DNA of 64,000 nt from Isoptericola halotolerans (GCF_013149785.1 NZ_JABEZU010000004.1:415067-479066); one strand, 5' to 3'; positions 8,545 to 18,160 are shown, counted from the first letter of the stretch. Notes: a model not told the origin generated them from the sequence alone. Numbers and translations: made by a program.

Positions 8545-10659
8545 TCAGGCGGGGGTGTTGCGCACGACCAGGATGCAGGTGTCGTCCTCGGTACTGCCGT
8601 CCGCGCAGACCTCCACGATCGCGTCCCGCACCCCCGTGGCGTCCATCCCCGGCGTGATCTCCCCGGCACAGGTGCGCAGGTCGGCGAGCTGGGCGCGCAG
8701 CGACCGGTCACGGCGCTCCACGAGACCGTCCGTGAAGAGCACGAGCGACTCGCCGGGACACAGGACCGTCTCGGCCACGGGCACCGTGTCGTCGAGGTTC
8801 GAGACGCCGACGGGTGTCGTGAGCGCCCCGTCGAGGAGCTCCACGGTGCGGTCGGCCCGCAGGAGCAGCGGCGGTGGGTGACCGGCTCTCGTGTACGTGA
8901 CCCGGCGGGAGCCCTCGTCGTCCGGCGGGTCGACGAGCGCGAACACGCAGGTCGCCATCCCGGCCATGCCCAGACCCTGCACGAGCTCGTCCATGGTCGC
9001 GACGACCTCGGCGGGTGACCGGCCGGACCACGCCTCGGACCGGATCACCGAACGGAGCTGGCCCATGGACGCCGCGGCGCGGATGTCGTGCCCGACGACG
9101 TCGCCCACCGAGACCGCGACCTGCCCGCTGGGCAGCGGGACGACGTCGTACCAGTCGCCGCCGACGTCGGCACCCGCCGACGCCGCCTCGTAGAGCGCGG
9201 CGCAGTCGAGGCCCGGTGCCTCGACGATCTCGGGCAGCATGCTGCGCTGGAGCGTGACCGCGGCGTCGTGCTCGCGCCGGTAGAGACGGGCGTTGTCCAG
9301 GGCCAGCCCGGACCGGGCCCCGAGGGCGACGATGTCGCGCACGTCGTCCTGCGGGAAGGCGTCGACGTCGTCGCTGCTGACGACGACCAGCACGCCGATG
9401 ACACGGTCGCGGCCGCGCAGCGGGACGACGATCGCCGAGCCCAGGCCGAGCCGCTCCAGCGCGGCGAGCTCCTCGGGGCTGGTGCGCCGCGGCAGGCTCT
9501 CGACGTCCACCGGGAACGGGGCGGGGAGGGTGTTCGGGCCGTCGGCGCCCAGCACACGCTGGATGGCCCCGGACTCGAAGGCCCACCGCTGCGACCGTTC
9601 GAGCAGCGCGACGTCCGCGGACCGTGCCGCGTCCCGGGCCGCGACGTGCACGAGCCGAGGACGGTTGTGGTCGTCGACCACGACGACGGCGCACCAGGAG
9701 CCGAAGTGCGGCGCCACCAGGTCGGGCAGCAGGGCGGCACCCGCCTCCTCGTCGAAGAGGCTCACGAGCGCCTGGGTGATGTTGGCCAGCAGCGCCAGCC
9801 GCTCGTTCTGCCGGTGCACGGCGTCCAGCTCGAGCAGCTGGCGACGGTCGTCGTGCACCCGGTCGGTCACGTCCGTCTGGATCCCGACGTGGTGGGTGAC
9901 CAGGCCGTCCTCGTCCAGCACCGGGGAGACGACGACCTGGTTCCAGAACGGGGTGCCGTCCTTGCGGTAGTTCAGCAGGGTCTCGCCGACGGCGTCACCC
10001 GCCTCCAGGGCGGCACGGATGCGGCCGACGGCTGCGGGATCGGTGCCGGCGCCCTGGAGGAACCGGCAGTTGCGCCCGACGACCTCGTCGGCGGTGTAGC
10101 CGGTCGCCAGGGTGAAGGCCGGGTTGACCCAGACGAGCGGGTCGTCCGGCAGGGACGGGTCCGAGATCGTGAAGCTCAGGTGGCTCGCGACGGCGGCCCG
10201 CATCTGCAGCCCGTCGGGCGGGGCGCTCGGCGACGCCGACTCCTGCAGCCCCGAGGTGGGCAGGATCACGAGGAGGGCACGGTCGACGAGATGCTCCGGC
10301 GCGCCGGCGAGGGGCAGACCCACCGCCCAGGAGACGCTGTCGTCACCGCGCCGGGTCGAACGGAGCGCGAGGCCGTGCCCGTGGCGCAGCGACGCCAGGA
10401 TCGCCGGGGCCGGCGAGGTGGCGACGGTGGTCGCCGGGGTGATGCCGGCGGCGGTGCACCAGGAGGCGAAGGAGACCGGCAGGCCCAGACCCCTGGCCAT
10501 CCGCACGGCGACCGGGTTGGCGTCCACCACTCGTTCGGTGGCCGTGTCGAGGAGCAGCACGGCCCCGCCGCTGGCGACCTCGACGGGGTCGGCGACGCCG
10601 GGCAACAGCCCTTCTGCGTCCAGGAGCGTGTCGGGGGTCGCCGAGCGTCGGTCGTCCAT
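8545..10659 (-). CDS. LOV (PAS)-GAF-PP2C blue-light-type sensor phosphatase
   Basis: A 704-residue soluble signalling protein. Residues 160-270 are a complete LOV domain: GRNCRFLQG with the photoactive Cys198, flavin-contacting Asn230 and Asn240 in NYRKDGTPFWN, and Gln261 in HHVGIQTDVT. The spacing Cys-Asn-Asn-Gln (32, 10, 21) equals that of plant phototropin LOV2. A GAF-like domain spans about 290-460. The C-terminal PP2C/SpoIIE phosphatase (about 480-704) shows GDWYDVVPLPSG, GDVVGHD, FTDGLVERR and a terminal DD pair. LOV-PP2C proteins are known to regulate anti-sigma-antagonist cascades. Blue light would alter phosphatase activity on an STAS-type antagonist; no such partner gene is adjacent. 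A first PAS-like stretch may occupy residues 25-130. Start supported by GAGGGA. Confidence 0.92.
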   Translation of the reverse strand: MDDRRSATPDTLLDAEGLLPGVADPVEVASGGAVLLLDTATERVVDANPVAVRMARGLGLPVSFASWCTAAGITPATTVATSPAPAILASLRHGHGLALRSTRRGDDSVSWAVGLPLAGAPEHLVDRALLVILPTSGLQESASPSAPPDGLQMRAAVASHLSFTISDPSLPDDPLVWVNPAFTLATGYTADEVVGRNCRFLQGAGTDPAAVGRIRAALEAGDAVGETLLNYRKDGTPFWNQVVVSPVLDEDGLVTHHVGIQTDVTDRVHDDRRQLLELDAVHRQNERLALLANITQALVSLFDEEAGAALLPDLVAPHFGSWCAVVVVDDHNRPRLVHVAARDAARSADVALLERSQRWAFESGAIQRVLGADGPNTLPAPFPVDVESLPRRTSPEELAALERLGLGSAIVVPLRGRDRVIGVLVVVSSDDVDAFPQDDVRDIVALGARSGLALDNARLYRREHDAAVTLQRSMLPEIVEAPGLDCAALYEAASAGADVGGDWYDVVPLPSGQVAVSVGDVVGHDIRAAASMGQLRSVIRSEAWSGRSPAEVVATMDELVQGLGMAGMATCVFALVDPPDDEGSRRVTYTRAGHPPPLLLRADRTVELLDGALTTPVGVSNLDDTVPVAETVLCPGESLVLFTDGLVERRDRSLRAQLADLRTCAGEITPGMDATGVRDAIVEVCADGSTEDDTCILVVRNTPA

Positions 10660-10776
10660 GTCGCCATCCCTCGCCCCGGTCCTGGCCGACGAAGCGGCAC
10701 CCTCCTGTAGGTACTCATCATCCGGAGCGCGGACGCGCCTGTCCAGCGCGTGAACTGTGTGGTACCGCGCGGTGCC

Positions 10777-12108
10777 TCAGGATCGGGCGACGTCGGTCGG
10801 GCTGACCTCGGCCGGCGACCTCGCGCCACGGAACCCCATGAGCGCCGCCACCGCCAGGTAGGCCAGCGCCAGCAGCACGAAGAGCTCGCGCGACCAGCCG
10901 TCGTCGGGCACCGCGAACGCCGCGAGGACGGCTGCACCCACGAACGCCGCGTTGTACAGCACGTCGTAGAACGCGAAGGCGCGGCCGCGGTAGTCGTCGT
11001 GCGTGTCGCGCTGCACGATCGTGTCGACGGCGATCTTGGCGCTCTGCGCGGCCAGGCCCAGCAGGCCCGCCCCCACCAGGATCACCGTCCGTGAGGGCGT
11101 GGTGGCCAGCAGGAGCTGCGACGCCGCGGCGAGCAGCAGCATCCACACGATCCATCCCTGCGGGCCCGTGCGCCGTGACAGCACCGGGGTGATGACGACG
11201 GCGCCGGCACCGCCGATCCCGGTCATGGCGATGACCAGGGCGAAGTTCGCCAGGCCCGCCGAGGTGTCGCCCGGTTCGGCCAGCAGGTTCCGCGAGATGA
11301 GGATGGCGGCGATGAACACGACGCCGTACAGGAACCGGTGCGCCGCCATCACGAGCAGGCCCTGCCCCGGTGTCCGGCGAGCGACCAGGTACCGGGCGCC
11401 GTCCGTCAGGCCACGCGCCACGGCCACGACCTCGGCGCCGAGCCTCCCGCGGACCGGGTGCTCGGGACCGAGCTGGTCGCGCCCGAGGCGCAGCGCGAGC
11501 AGGGCCGCGACCCCGAAGACCACCGCCGCGCACACGAGCGCGGCGGCGTCGTGCATCCGGCCCGGAGGAAGTCCGAGACCGAGGAGGAACCCGACGCCAC
11601 CGCCCAGGAAGAGCGCCCCCGCGCCCAGCGTCGGGGTCAGCGAGTTGGCCGTGAGCAGCAGCGGACCGTCCACGACGCGCGGCAGACCGGCGCTGAGAGC
11701 CGCCAGCAGGAAGCGGTTCACGCTCAGGGCCACCAACCCCAGCACGACGATCCAGACCTCGCCCGCACCGGCAAGACCGCCCGTGAGCATGATCGTCGCC
11801 ATCGCGCCCGCCACGACGACGCGGACCGCGTTGCCCACGGCGAGCACCTGGCGACGGCGCCACCGGTCCAGCAGCACCCCGGCGAACGGGCCGACCAGGG
11901 TGAACGGCGCCAGCATGACGGCGAAGGCACCCGCGACGCCCGCCGCGGTCCCGGCGCGCTCGGGGGAGAAGAACAGCAGGGAGGCCAGCCCGACCTGGAA
12001 CATGCCGTCACCGGCCTGGGACACCAGGCGGACGGCGAACAGCCGCCGGAAACCCGGCAGCCGCAGCAGGGCGACCAGGTCCCGCCCGGTCTCGGTGATG
12101 GCTCCCAC
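10777..12108 (-). CDS. MFS transporter
   Basis: A 443-residue, about 12-helix major facilitator protein of the DHA1/MFS_1 or enterobactin-exporter-like type. FAVRLVSQAGDGMFQVGLASLLFF and FAGVLLDRWRRRQVLAVGN (motif A between helices 2 and 3) are visible. The GTG at 12108 (MGAITETGRDLVALL) is preferred because GAAAGG lies nine bases upstream; another GTG at 12138 has no ribosome site. It is preceded by the ino1 terminator and followed by a 118-base gap to the LOV phosphatase gene. No substrate can be assigned. Confidence 0.85.
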   Translation of the reverse strand: MGAITETGRDLVALLRLPGFRRLFAVRLVSQAGDGMFQVGLASLLFFSPERAGTAAGVAGAFAVMLAPFTLVGPFAGVLLDRWRRRQVLAVGNAVRVVVAGAMATIMLTGGLAGAGEVWIVVLGLVALSVNRFLLAALSAGLPRVVDGPLLLTANSLTPTLGAGALFLGGGVGFLLGLGLPPGRMHDAAALVCAAVVFGVAALLALRLGRDQLGPEHPVRGRLGAEVVAVARGLTDGARYLVARRTPGQGLLVMAAHRFLYGVVFIAAILISRNLLAEPGDTSAGLANFALVIAMTGIGGAGAVVITPVLSRRTGPQGWIVWMLLLAAASQLLLATTPSRTVILVGAGLLGLAAQSAKIAVDTIVQRDTHDDYRGRAFAFYDVLYNAAFVGAAVLAAFAVPDDGWSRELFVLLALAYLAVAALMGFRGARSPAEVSPTDVARS

Positions 12109-12164
12109 AGCGGCCAGCCTTTCACGTCGGAAGGGCACCGCCGTCGGGCAGGCCGGGACGCAGC

Positions 12165-12197
12165 GTGCCCGACGGCGGATGTTCCGCCGTCGGGCAC
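12165..12197 (-). terminator. Hairpin terminator of the padR-ino1 operon
   Basis: Perfect 15-bp arms GTGCCCGACGGCGGA and TCCGCCGTCGGGCAC with a TGT loop, downstream of ino1 and upstream of the MFS gene. Confidence 0.7.
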
Positions 12198-12216
12198 GGG
12201 TGCGGTGCGAGGCGCT

Positions 12217-12340
12217 CGCTCCAGGTCAGCGCTCCGGACTATCGCTCCAGCTGTCTGGTCGCGCTGCCCTTGCGCTCCGCTTCGGGCGAGTGCCTCGTTC
12301 CTCGGCCCTCACCCTTCGCTGCGCTCCAGGTCAGCGCTCC
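12217..12340. repeat. 19-bp direct repeat overlapping the ino1 stop
   Basis: CGCTCCAGGTCAGCGCTCC occurs at 12217-12235 and again at 12322-12340. The second copy covers the last codons and stop of ino1, so the 3' end of that gene appears partly duplicated about 105 bases downstream. The DNA between holds further GCTCC-rich imperfect copies. Confidence 0.6.
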
Positions 12341-13422
12341 ACGTCACCGCGGATGAAGGCCTCCAGGTGGCGGCGGCCCTCGGAGTCCTCCATCTGCACG
12401 GGCGGGGACTTCATGAAGTACGTCGAGGCCGACAGGATCGGTCCGCCGGTGCCGCGGTCCTTGGCGATCTTCGCGGCACGGATGGCGTCGATGATGATGC
12501 CGGCCGAGTTGGGGGAGTCCCACACCTCGAGCTTGTACTCCATGTTCAGCGGGGCACCGCCGAACGCGCGACCCTCGAGGCGCACGTACGCCCACTTGCG
12601 GTCGTCGAGCCAGGCGACGTAGTCCGACGGACCGATGTGGACGTTGCGGTCCTCCGTCTTGCCGGCGAGCGCGCCCGTCAGGTTCGAGGTGACGGCCTGC
12701 GTCTTGGAGACCTTCTTCGACTCGAGGCGGTCGCGCTGCAGCATGTTCTTGAAGTCCATGTTGCCGCCGACGTTGAGCTGGTACGTGCGGTCCAGCACCA
12801 CGCCGCGGTCCTCGAACAGCTTGGCGAGCACGCGGTGCGTGATGGTCGCGCCGACCTGCGACTTGATGTCGTCGCCGACGATCGGCACACCGGCGTCCTC
12901 GAACTTCTTCGCCCACTCGGGGTCGGAGGCGATGAACACGGGCAGCGCGTTGACGAAGGCGACGCCCGCGTCGATGGCGCACTGCGCGTAGAACTTGTCG
13001 GCCTCCTCGGAACCCACCGGCAGGTAGGACACCAGGACGTCGACCTTCGCGTCCTTCAGCGTCTGCACGACGTCGACGGCCTCGCGGTCGGACTCGTCGA
13101 TGGTCGCGGCGTAGTAGTCGCCGAGGCCGTCGAGGGTCGGGCCGCGCTGGACCATGACGCCCGTGGGCGGAACGTCCGCGATCTTGATGGTGTTGTTCTC
13201 CGAGGCGAGGATCGCCTCGGCCAGGTCGAAGCCGACCTTCTTCGCGTCGACGTCGAACGCCGCCACGAACTCGAGGTCGCTCACGTGGTAGTCGCCGAAC
13301 TGCACGTGCATGAGACCCGGGACGGTGTCTGACGGGTCGGCGTCGCGGTAGTAGTGCACACCCTGGACCAGGGACGATGCACAGTTTCCGACGCCGACGA
13401 TGGCAACGCGGACGGAGGTCAT
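12331..13422 (-). CDS. ino1: Inositol-3-phosphate synthase (Ino1)
   Basis: A 363-residue NAD-dependent enzyme converting glucose 6-phosphate to 1L-myo-inositol 1-phosphate, the first step to phosphatidylinositol and mycothiol. The Rossmann motif GVGNCASS is at residues 10-17; characteristic stretches [25 protein letters not shown] and [18 protein letters not shown] match the actinobacterial family. The length equals Rv0046c-type enzymes. GGAGCGAGG precedes the ATG. The start overlaps the padR stop by four bases (ATGA), so expression is coupled to the regulator. A hairpin terminator lies at 12165-12197. Confidence 0.96.
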   Translation of the reverse strand: MTSVRVAIVGVGNCASSLVQGVHYYRDADPSDTVPGLMHVQFGDYHVSDLEFVAAFDVDAKKVGFDLAEAILASENNTIKIADVPPTGVMVQRGPTLDGLGDYYAATIDESDREAVDVVQTLKDAKVDVLVSYLPVGSEEADKFYAQCAIDAGVAFVNALPVFIASDPEWAKKFEDAGVPIVGDDIKSQVGATITHRVLAKLFEDRGVVLDRTYQLNVGGNMDFKNMLQRDRLESKKVSKTQAVTSNLTGALAGKTEDRNVHIGPSDYVAWLDDRKWAYVRLEGRAFGGAPLNMEYKLEVWDSPNSAGIIIDAIRAAKIAKDRGTGGPILSASTYFMKSPPVQMEDSEGRRHLEAFIRGDVER

Positions 13423-14096
13423 CCTCGCTCCTTGTTTCTCGGGGTCGGGACGTCGTGCGTCCCGACGGTCTTGTCGCGGCTGCTCGCGCGGTCGCGCTCG
13501 GTCATGATGAGCCCGTCGAGCCAGCGCACCTCGCGCTCGACCTGCTCCAACCCGTGCCGTTGCAGCTCGAGCGTGTACTCGTCGAGCCTCTCTCGGGTAC
13601 GGGCTGCGGACTCCCGGACCGCCTCCAAGCGCTCGGTCAGCCGGGTGCGCCGGCCCTCGAGGATGCGGAGGCGGGTCTCGGCGTCCGTCTGCGCGAACAG
13701 CGCGAACCGGACGTCGAAGCTCTCGTCCTCCCAGGCCGCGGGACCCGAGGAGGCGAGAGTGGTCTGGAGGTGCTCCTTGCCGTCGGCAGTGAGCCGGTAC
13801 ACGATACGCCCGCGGCGCCCGGTCAGCGGCTTGCTGCCCGACGCCGGACGTCCGGTCGTCGTGGACGTGCCGGCGCGGGGGCCGGTCCGGACGGCGGTGG
13901 TCGGGTCGGGTTCGACGATCTCGATGAGACCCCTGGTCACCAGCGACTTCAGCGCCGGGTAGAGAGTGCCGTACGAGAAGGCCCGGAACGACCCGAGGAG
14001 CAGGTTGAGCCGCTTGCGCAGCTCGTAGCCGTGCAGCGGCGCGGCGCTGAGCAGGCCGAGGATGGCCGTCTCGAGGACGTTCGAGCGACTACGCAC
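13419..14096 (-). CDS. PadR family transcriptional regulator
   Basis: A 225-residue PadR-type repressor. An N-terminal winged helix ([40 protein letters not shown]) is followed by a proline/threonine-rich insert of about 35 residues (residues 60-95) and a C-terminal coiled-coil dimerisation region ([20 protein letters not shown]). The GTG at 14096 is preferred because GGAGGAGG lies eight bases upstream; in-frame GTG 14141 and upstream codons would be cut by the operator. It is the positional counterpart of Rv0047c and is coupled to ino1 by a four-base overlap. A perfect palindrome upstream is its likely operator. The insert within the winged helix is unusual for PadR. Confidence 0.88.
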   Translation of the reverse strand: MRSRSNVLETAILGLLSAAPLHGYELRKRLNLLLGSFRAFSYGTLYPALKSLVTRGLIEIVEPDPTTAVRTGPRAGTSTTTGRPASGSKPLTGRRGRIVYRLTADGKEHLQTTLASSGPAAWEDESFDVRFALFAQTDAETRLRILEGRRTRLTERLEAVRESAARTRERLDEYTLELQRHGLEQVEREVRWLDGLIMTERDRASSRDKTVGTHDVPTPRNKERG

Positions 14097-14159
14097 CCTG
14101 CTGTCCTCCTCCGCGTCGGGCTGCCCGGCAGGATCCGTCACCCGATCCTGTGGACTCGT

Positions 14160-14213
14160 TGTATCGAGTCGATACATCGTGAGGATAGGACGCATCACGC
14201 GACGAAGCCAACG
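14160..14213 (-). promoter_or_regulatory. padR-ino1 promoter with PadR operator palindrome
   Basis: TGTATCGAGTCGATACA at 14160-14176 is a perfect 8+1+8 palindrome of the TGTA-N-TACA type bound by PadR proteins. Immediately upstream on the minus strand are TATCCT (-10, about 14183-14188) and TTGGCT (-35, about 14207-14212) with 18 bases between. The operator would sit at the transcription start, fitting autorepression. Confidence 0.6.
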
Positions 14214-14318
14214 GGACACACCTGTCCACCGTCGGGCGCCGAGATGTGAAGGCCTCGTGGAGCACGCCGTGGGGCCGTGGGGACGGTCGGCGTGGAACCG
14301 CGTCAGACCCGCCCGGTC

Positions 14319-14349
14319 TGGACATCCGCTCGGGTGGATCCCCTAGTGT
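14319..14349 (+). promoter_or_regulatory. Candidate promoter of the PBP gene
   Basis: TGGACA at 14319-14324 and TAGTGT at 14344-14349, spaced 19 bases, lie about 70 bases before the PBP start. The match is moderate and the spacing is one or two bases long. The stretch between the padR operator and the PBP start holds no other feature that I can support. Confidence 0.35.
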
Positions 14350-14419
14350 TTCCTGTGGTCACTCGTGCCCGTTGGGGGCGGGACGGCTCCGAGGACCTCC
14401 GCGATCGAAAGGCAGGGAC

Positions 14420-16948
14420 GTGGCGAGCAAGCGCAGGCGTCGCTTCTGGAACTACCCACGCCGTGGCAAGAACGTCGTGCAGCGCTGGCTGCCGTCGTGG
14501 CGTGTCGTCGTGGGCTGCATGCTCGGTGGCATCGCCCTCGGTGCGGGCCTCTTCTTCGCCGCGTGGACGTCCACGGAGATCCCGGACAACCTCGACGACG
14601 TCGAGAACCAGGCCACCACGGTCTACTACGGCAACGGCAACGAGGTCGGCTCGTACTCCACGATCAAGCGGGAGCTCGTCGACTACGACACCCTGCCCGC
14701 CTACGTGGGGGACGCCGTCGTCGCCTCCGAGGACGCCACCTTCTGGACCAACGGAGGCGTCGACTTCCGTGGCATCGCCCGTGCGGCGATGAACAACGTG
14801 ACCGGGTCCGGCGGCCGGCAGGGCGCCTCCACCCTCACCCAGCAGTACGTCGAGCAGTACTACCTCGGCCGGACGCAGGACTACCTGGGCAAGGCCAAGG
14901 AAGCGATCATCGCGCTGAAGATCGCCCGTGACCAGTCCAAGGAGCTGGTGCTGGAGCGGTACCTCAACACCATCTACTTCGGGCGAGGGGCGTACGGCGT
15001 CCAGGCCGCCGCGCAGGCGTACTTCGAGAAGGACGCCGCCGACCTCACCTACTCCGAGGCGGCGATGCTGTCCGGCATCATCCCCTCGCCGGTCAACTAC
15101 GACCCCTCCGTGCAGCTCGAGGTCGCGCAGAAGCGGTGGCAGCGCAGCATCAACCGCATGGCCGACCAGGGGTACATCACCGAGGAGGAGCGGCAGTCGG
15201 CCGAGTTCCCGGAGTTCGTGGAGAAGCAGGAGAACACCAACAGCCTCGGTGGCCAGAAGGGCTACGTCATGGCCGCGGTGAAGACCGAGCTGCTCAAGAA
15301 CGGCCTGACCGAGGAGGAGTTGGAGACCAAGGGCCTGCAGATCTACACCACGATCAAGCCCAAGCTGCAGCGCGAGGCCGCTGACATCGTCAAGAACATG
15401 CCCGACGACGCCAGCAAGAAGGTGCGACCCTCCATCGTCTCCATCGACCCGTCCAACGGCGACATCGTCGCGCTGTACGGCGGGAAGAACTACATCAAGC
15501 AGTCGCTGAACACCGCGACGCAGGACACCGTGCAGGGCGGTTCGACGTTCAAGCCGTTCACGCTCATCGGGGCCCTCGAGGAGGGCTACGACCTCACCAC
15601 GACGTTCGACGGGAACTCGCCGAAGGTGTTCCCCGGTGCCGACAACGGCAACGACTGGACGGTCAACAACTTCGGCGGCCAGAGCCTCGGCAGCAGCATC
15701 GACCTGGTCACCGCGACCGCCAACTCGGTGAACACCGCCTACGCCGAGCTCAACATGGAGGTCGGTCCGCAGAAGACGGTGGAGGTGGCGCACCGCCTCG
15801 GCATCCGCGAGTCGACCGACCTCCTGTCCAACAACGGCAACGTGCTCGGGACCGACTCCGTGTACCCCGTCGATCTCGCCTCGGCCTACGCGACCATCGC
15901 GGCCGAGGGCATGTACATCGAGCCGCACGTCGTGGATCGGGTGGAGCACCGCGACGGCACCGTGCGCTGGGAGCCCGACACGGTGGCCGAGAAGCGGTTC
16001 GAGCGGGACACGATGGCGGCCGCCACGTACGCGATGACCCAGGTCGTCGAGCAGGGTTCCGGCCGCGCCGCCCTGGACCTCACCGGGCCCGACGGCACCC
16101 GCCGTCCCGTGGCGGGCAAGACCGGTACCGCGAACGACAACGAGACGGCATGGTTCGCCGGGTACACCCCGCAGCTCGCCACCATCGTCAACGTGCGCCA
16201 GTACAAGAACGTCGACGTCGAGGAGGGCATCCTCGGCGGGAAGGAGCCGATCGACACGTTCGGCGGCTATCCCGAGATCACCGGTAGCACGTGGCCGGCT
16301 GCGGCGTGGACGGAGTTCATGCAGGTGGCGCTCGAGGGCGAGGAGATCGAGGAGTTCCCGACCTACACGCCGCCGACGCCCTCGTACTCGCCCTCCCCGA
16401 CGCCGTCGGAGACGGAGGAGGAAGAGGTCGAGTGGGTCGAGCTGCCGGGCAACCTCGTCGGGATGAACGTCTCGCAGGCGACGAACCTGCTCGAGGGGCT
16501 GGACCTGCGGGTCGCCACCGAGGCCGTCAACGACGAGGCGTCGAAGGGCACCGTCCTGGAGGTCCGTAACGGCGGCGGGCGCGTCCCGGTCGGGTCCACG
16601 ATCACCCTGGTGGTCTCCACCGGGAGGTCCGACGAGCCGCAGCAGGTCGCCGTCCCGAACGTCACCGGGCAGGCGCGGACCGCCGCGGAGCAGCAGCTCC
16701 GACGGGTCGGGCTGTCGTCGTCCACCACCGAGGAGTACAGCGACCGACCGGTCGGTGAGGTGCTGCGGACCGAGCCCGGCGCCGGTGCGGAGGTGGAGCC
16801 CGGTGCGACGGTGACGATCGTCGTCTCGCGGGGCCCGGAGCAGCAAGAGCCTCCCGAGCAGCCTGATCCCGGCCCGCCGGACGACGACGGCCCGGGCGAC
16901 GGTCCCGGGAACGGTGGCGGTGGCGGTGGCGGCGAGGACGACGGGTGA
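14420..16948 (+). CDS. Bifunctional penicillin-binding protein (GT51 transglycosylase/transpeptidase) with two PASTA domains
   Basis: An 842-residue class A PBP that polymerises and cross-links peptidoglycan at the outer membrane face. A basic N-terminus precedes one transmembrane helix (about 29-49). The GT51 domain shows SEDATFW (103-109) and GGRQGASTLTQQ. The transpeptidase has the nucleophile Ser375 in GGSTFKPF (SxxK), SVN in TANSVNTAY, and KTGT at 567-570. A proline-rich linker leads to two PASTA repeats (about 672-735 and 742-808) and a glycine-rich tail. The GTG start (MASKRRRRFWN) has AAAGG seven bases upstream. It corresponds to ponA1/Rv0050 in position. Basic tract at residues 5-9 may bind lipid or regulators. 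Confidence 0.95.
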   Translation: MASKRRRRFWNYPRRGKNVVQRWLPSWRVVVGCMLGGIALGAGLFFAAWTSTEIPDNLDDVENQATTVYYGNGNEVGSYSTIKRELVDYDTLPAYVGDAVVASEDATFWTNGGVDFRGIARAAMNNVTGSGGRQGASTLTQQYVEQYYLGRTQDYLGKAKEAIIALKIARDQSKELVLERYLNTIYFGRGAYGVQAAAQAYFEKDAADLTYSEAAMLSGIIPSPVNYDPSVQLEVAQKRWQRSINRMADQGYITEEERQSAEFPEFVEKQENTNSLGGQKGYVMAAVKTELLKNGLTEEELETKGLQIYTTIKPKLQREAADIVKNMPDDASKKVRPSIVSIDPSNGDIVALYGGKNYIKQSLNTATQDTVQGGSTFKPFTLIGALEEGYDLTTTFDGNSPKVFPGADNGNDWTVNNFGGQSLGSSIDLVTATANSVNTAYAELNMEVGPQKTVEVAHRLGIRESTDLLSNNGNVLGTDSVYPVDLASAYATIAAEGMYIEPHVVDRVEHRDGTVRWEPDTVAEKRFERDTMAAATYAMTQVVEQGSGRAALDLTGPDGTRRPVAGKTGTANDNETAWFAGYTPQLATIVNVRQYKNVDVEEGILGGKEPIDTFGGYPEITGSTWPAAAWTEFMQVALEGEEIEEFPTYTPPTPSYSPSPTPSETEEEEVEWVELPGNLVGMNVSQATNLLEGLDLRVATEAVNDEASKGTVLEVRNGGGRVPVGSTITLVVSTGRSDEPQQVAVPNVTGQARTAAEQQLRRVGLSSSTTEEYSDRPVGEVLRTEPGAGAEVEPGATVTIVVSRGPEQQEPPEQPDPGPPDDDGPGDGPGNGGGGGGGEDDG

Positions 16949-16980
16949 CCGACGCCACCTGACGGGCTCGCCGGCCTGAC

Positions 16981-17010
16981 TTCCTGCCAGGGTGCCGGGA
17001 ACGGTAGTCT
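16981..17010 (+). promoter_or_regulatory. Candidate promoter of the rpsF-ssb-rpsR-rplI operon
   Basis: TTCCTG at 16981-16986 and TAGTCT at 17005-17010 spaced 18 bases, upstream of rpsF by about 100 bases, leaving a leader with a hairpin. Confidence 0.4.
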
Positions 17011-17064
17011 GGTGGACTGGCCGTGCCTTCGATGGGCGCGGCCGACGCACGCAAGAACCCTCCT

Positions 17065-17083
17065 GCCACGGACAGACCGTGGC
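17065..17083 (+). promoter_or_regulatory. rpsF leader hairpin, candidate S6:S18 autoregulatory element
   Basis: GCCACGG and CCGTGGC form a perfect 7-bp stem with a five-base loop in the rpsF leader. S6:S18 leader elements that bind the ribosomal proteins are known upstream of rpsF in many bacteria; I could not verify the conserved bulge here, so this is a candidate only. Confidence 0.3.
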
Positions 17084-17113
17084 CGTCGAGACCAGAGGAG
17101 GTGGGTTGAACAC

Positions 17114-17404
17114 ATGCGTCAGTACGAACTGATGGTGATCCTGGACCCGGAGGTCGAGGAGCGCACCGTGGCCCCGTCGCTCGAGAAGCTGCTCACGGTC
17201 GTCAAGACCGAGGGCGGCACCGTCGACAACGTGGACATCTGGGGCCGTCGCCGTATGGCTTACGAGATCAACAAGCGGGCCGAGGGCATCTACGCCGTCG
17301 TGGACTTCACGTCGACGCCGGCCACCGCGAAGGAGCTGGACCGTCAGCTCGGCCTGAACGAGGCCGTGCTGCGTACGAAGATCCTGCGCCCCAGCGCTCG
17401 CTGA
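17114..17404 (+). CDS. rpsF: 30S ribosomal protein S6
   Basis: A 96-residue protein matching bS6 from start ([16 protein letters not shown]) to end, with the conserved [19 protein letters not shown] and [12 protein letters not shown]. It binds S18 on the platform of the small subunit. GAGGAGGTGG lies upstream of the ATG. First gene of the rpsF-ssb-rpsR-rplI operon. Confidence 0.97.
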   Translation: MRQYELMVILDPEVEERTVAPSLEKLLTVVKTEGGTVDNVDIWGRRRMAYEINKRAEGIYAVVDFTSTPATAKELDRQLGLNEAVLRTKILRPSAR

Positions 17405-17521
17405 GTCTGCTGAACCGAAACACTCCCGGTCCCGTGCGTCCTCCCTGTGGGAGGCTCGTGGTGGGATCATCCCTGGACATCGAGGACAGCCGAATCTCGC
17501 GGACGAACGAAGGAGCTTGGC

Positions 17522-18082
17522 ATGGCTGGTGAGACCGTCATCACGGTTGTTGGAAACCTGACTGCGGACCCGGAGCTGCGCTTCACCCCGTCGGGTGCTG
17601 CCGTCGCCAACTTCACGATCGCGTCCACGCCTCGCACGTTCGACAGGCAGTCGAACGAGTGGAAGGACGGAGAGGCGCTGTTCCTGCGCTGCTCCATCTG
17701 GCGCGAGGCTGCGGAGAACGTCGCCGAGTCGCTGACGAAGGGCATGCGCGTCATCGCGCAGGGCCGTCTGACGCAGCGCTCGTACGAGACCCGCGAGGGC
17801 GAGAAGCGCACCGTCGTCGAGCTGCAGGTGGACGAGATCGGCCCGTCGTTGAGGTTCGCCTCGGCCAAGGTCACTCGTGCCCAGCGCTCCGGCGGCGGTG
17901 GCGGATTCGGTGGTGGCGGCGGGGGCTACGGCGGTAACGCCGGTGCCCCCGGTGGCCAGCCCAGCGGTGGCCAGGGTGGCGGTTTCGGTTCTTCCGGTGG
18001 CGGTCAGCAGCAGAACGACCCCTGGGCCACGGCAGGCCCGGCGTCGTCCGGCGGCGGGTTCTCCGACGAGCCCCCGTTCTGA
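17522..18082 (+). CDS. ssb: Single-stranded DNA-binding protein
   Basis: A 186-residue SSB. The OB fold covers about residues 1-115 ([54 protein letters not shown]). A glycine-rich disordered linker of about 60 residues follows, and the acidic tip ends SDEPPF, which recruits repair and replication proteins. AAGGAGC precedes the ATG. It lies between rpsF and rpsR as in other actinobacteria. A small CCTCCC-TGT-GGGAGG hairpin sits between rpsF and ssb. Confidence 0.97.
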   Translation: MAGETVITVVGNLTADPELRFTPSGAAVANFTIASTPRTFDRQSNEWKDGEALFLRCSIWREAAENVAESLTKGMRVIAQGRLTQRSYETREGEKRTVVELQVDEIGPSLRFASAKVTRAQRSGGGGGFGGGGGGYGGNAGAPGGQPSGGQGGGFGSSGGGQQQNDPWATAGPASSGGGFSDEPPF

Positions 18083-18160
18083 TCGCCGCTCAACCCCAGA
18101 TCATCCCCTGTCCCGGCGGTACGTACCGGCCGGGACGATCCTGAGTAAGGAGCACTCACC

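Noticed and set aside
14303..17470. 1055-codon minus-strand frame opposite the PBP gene
   Set aside because: It is a GC-rich antisense shadow of the PBP and rpsF genes, with Arg/Val/His/Asp-rich composition and no family features.
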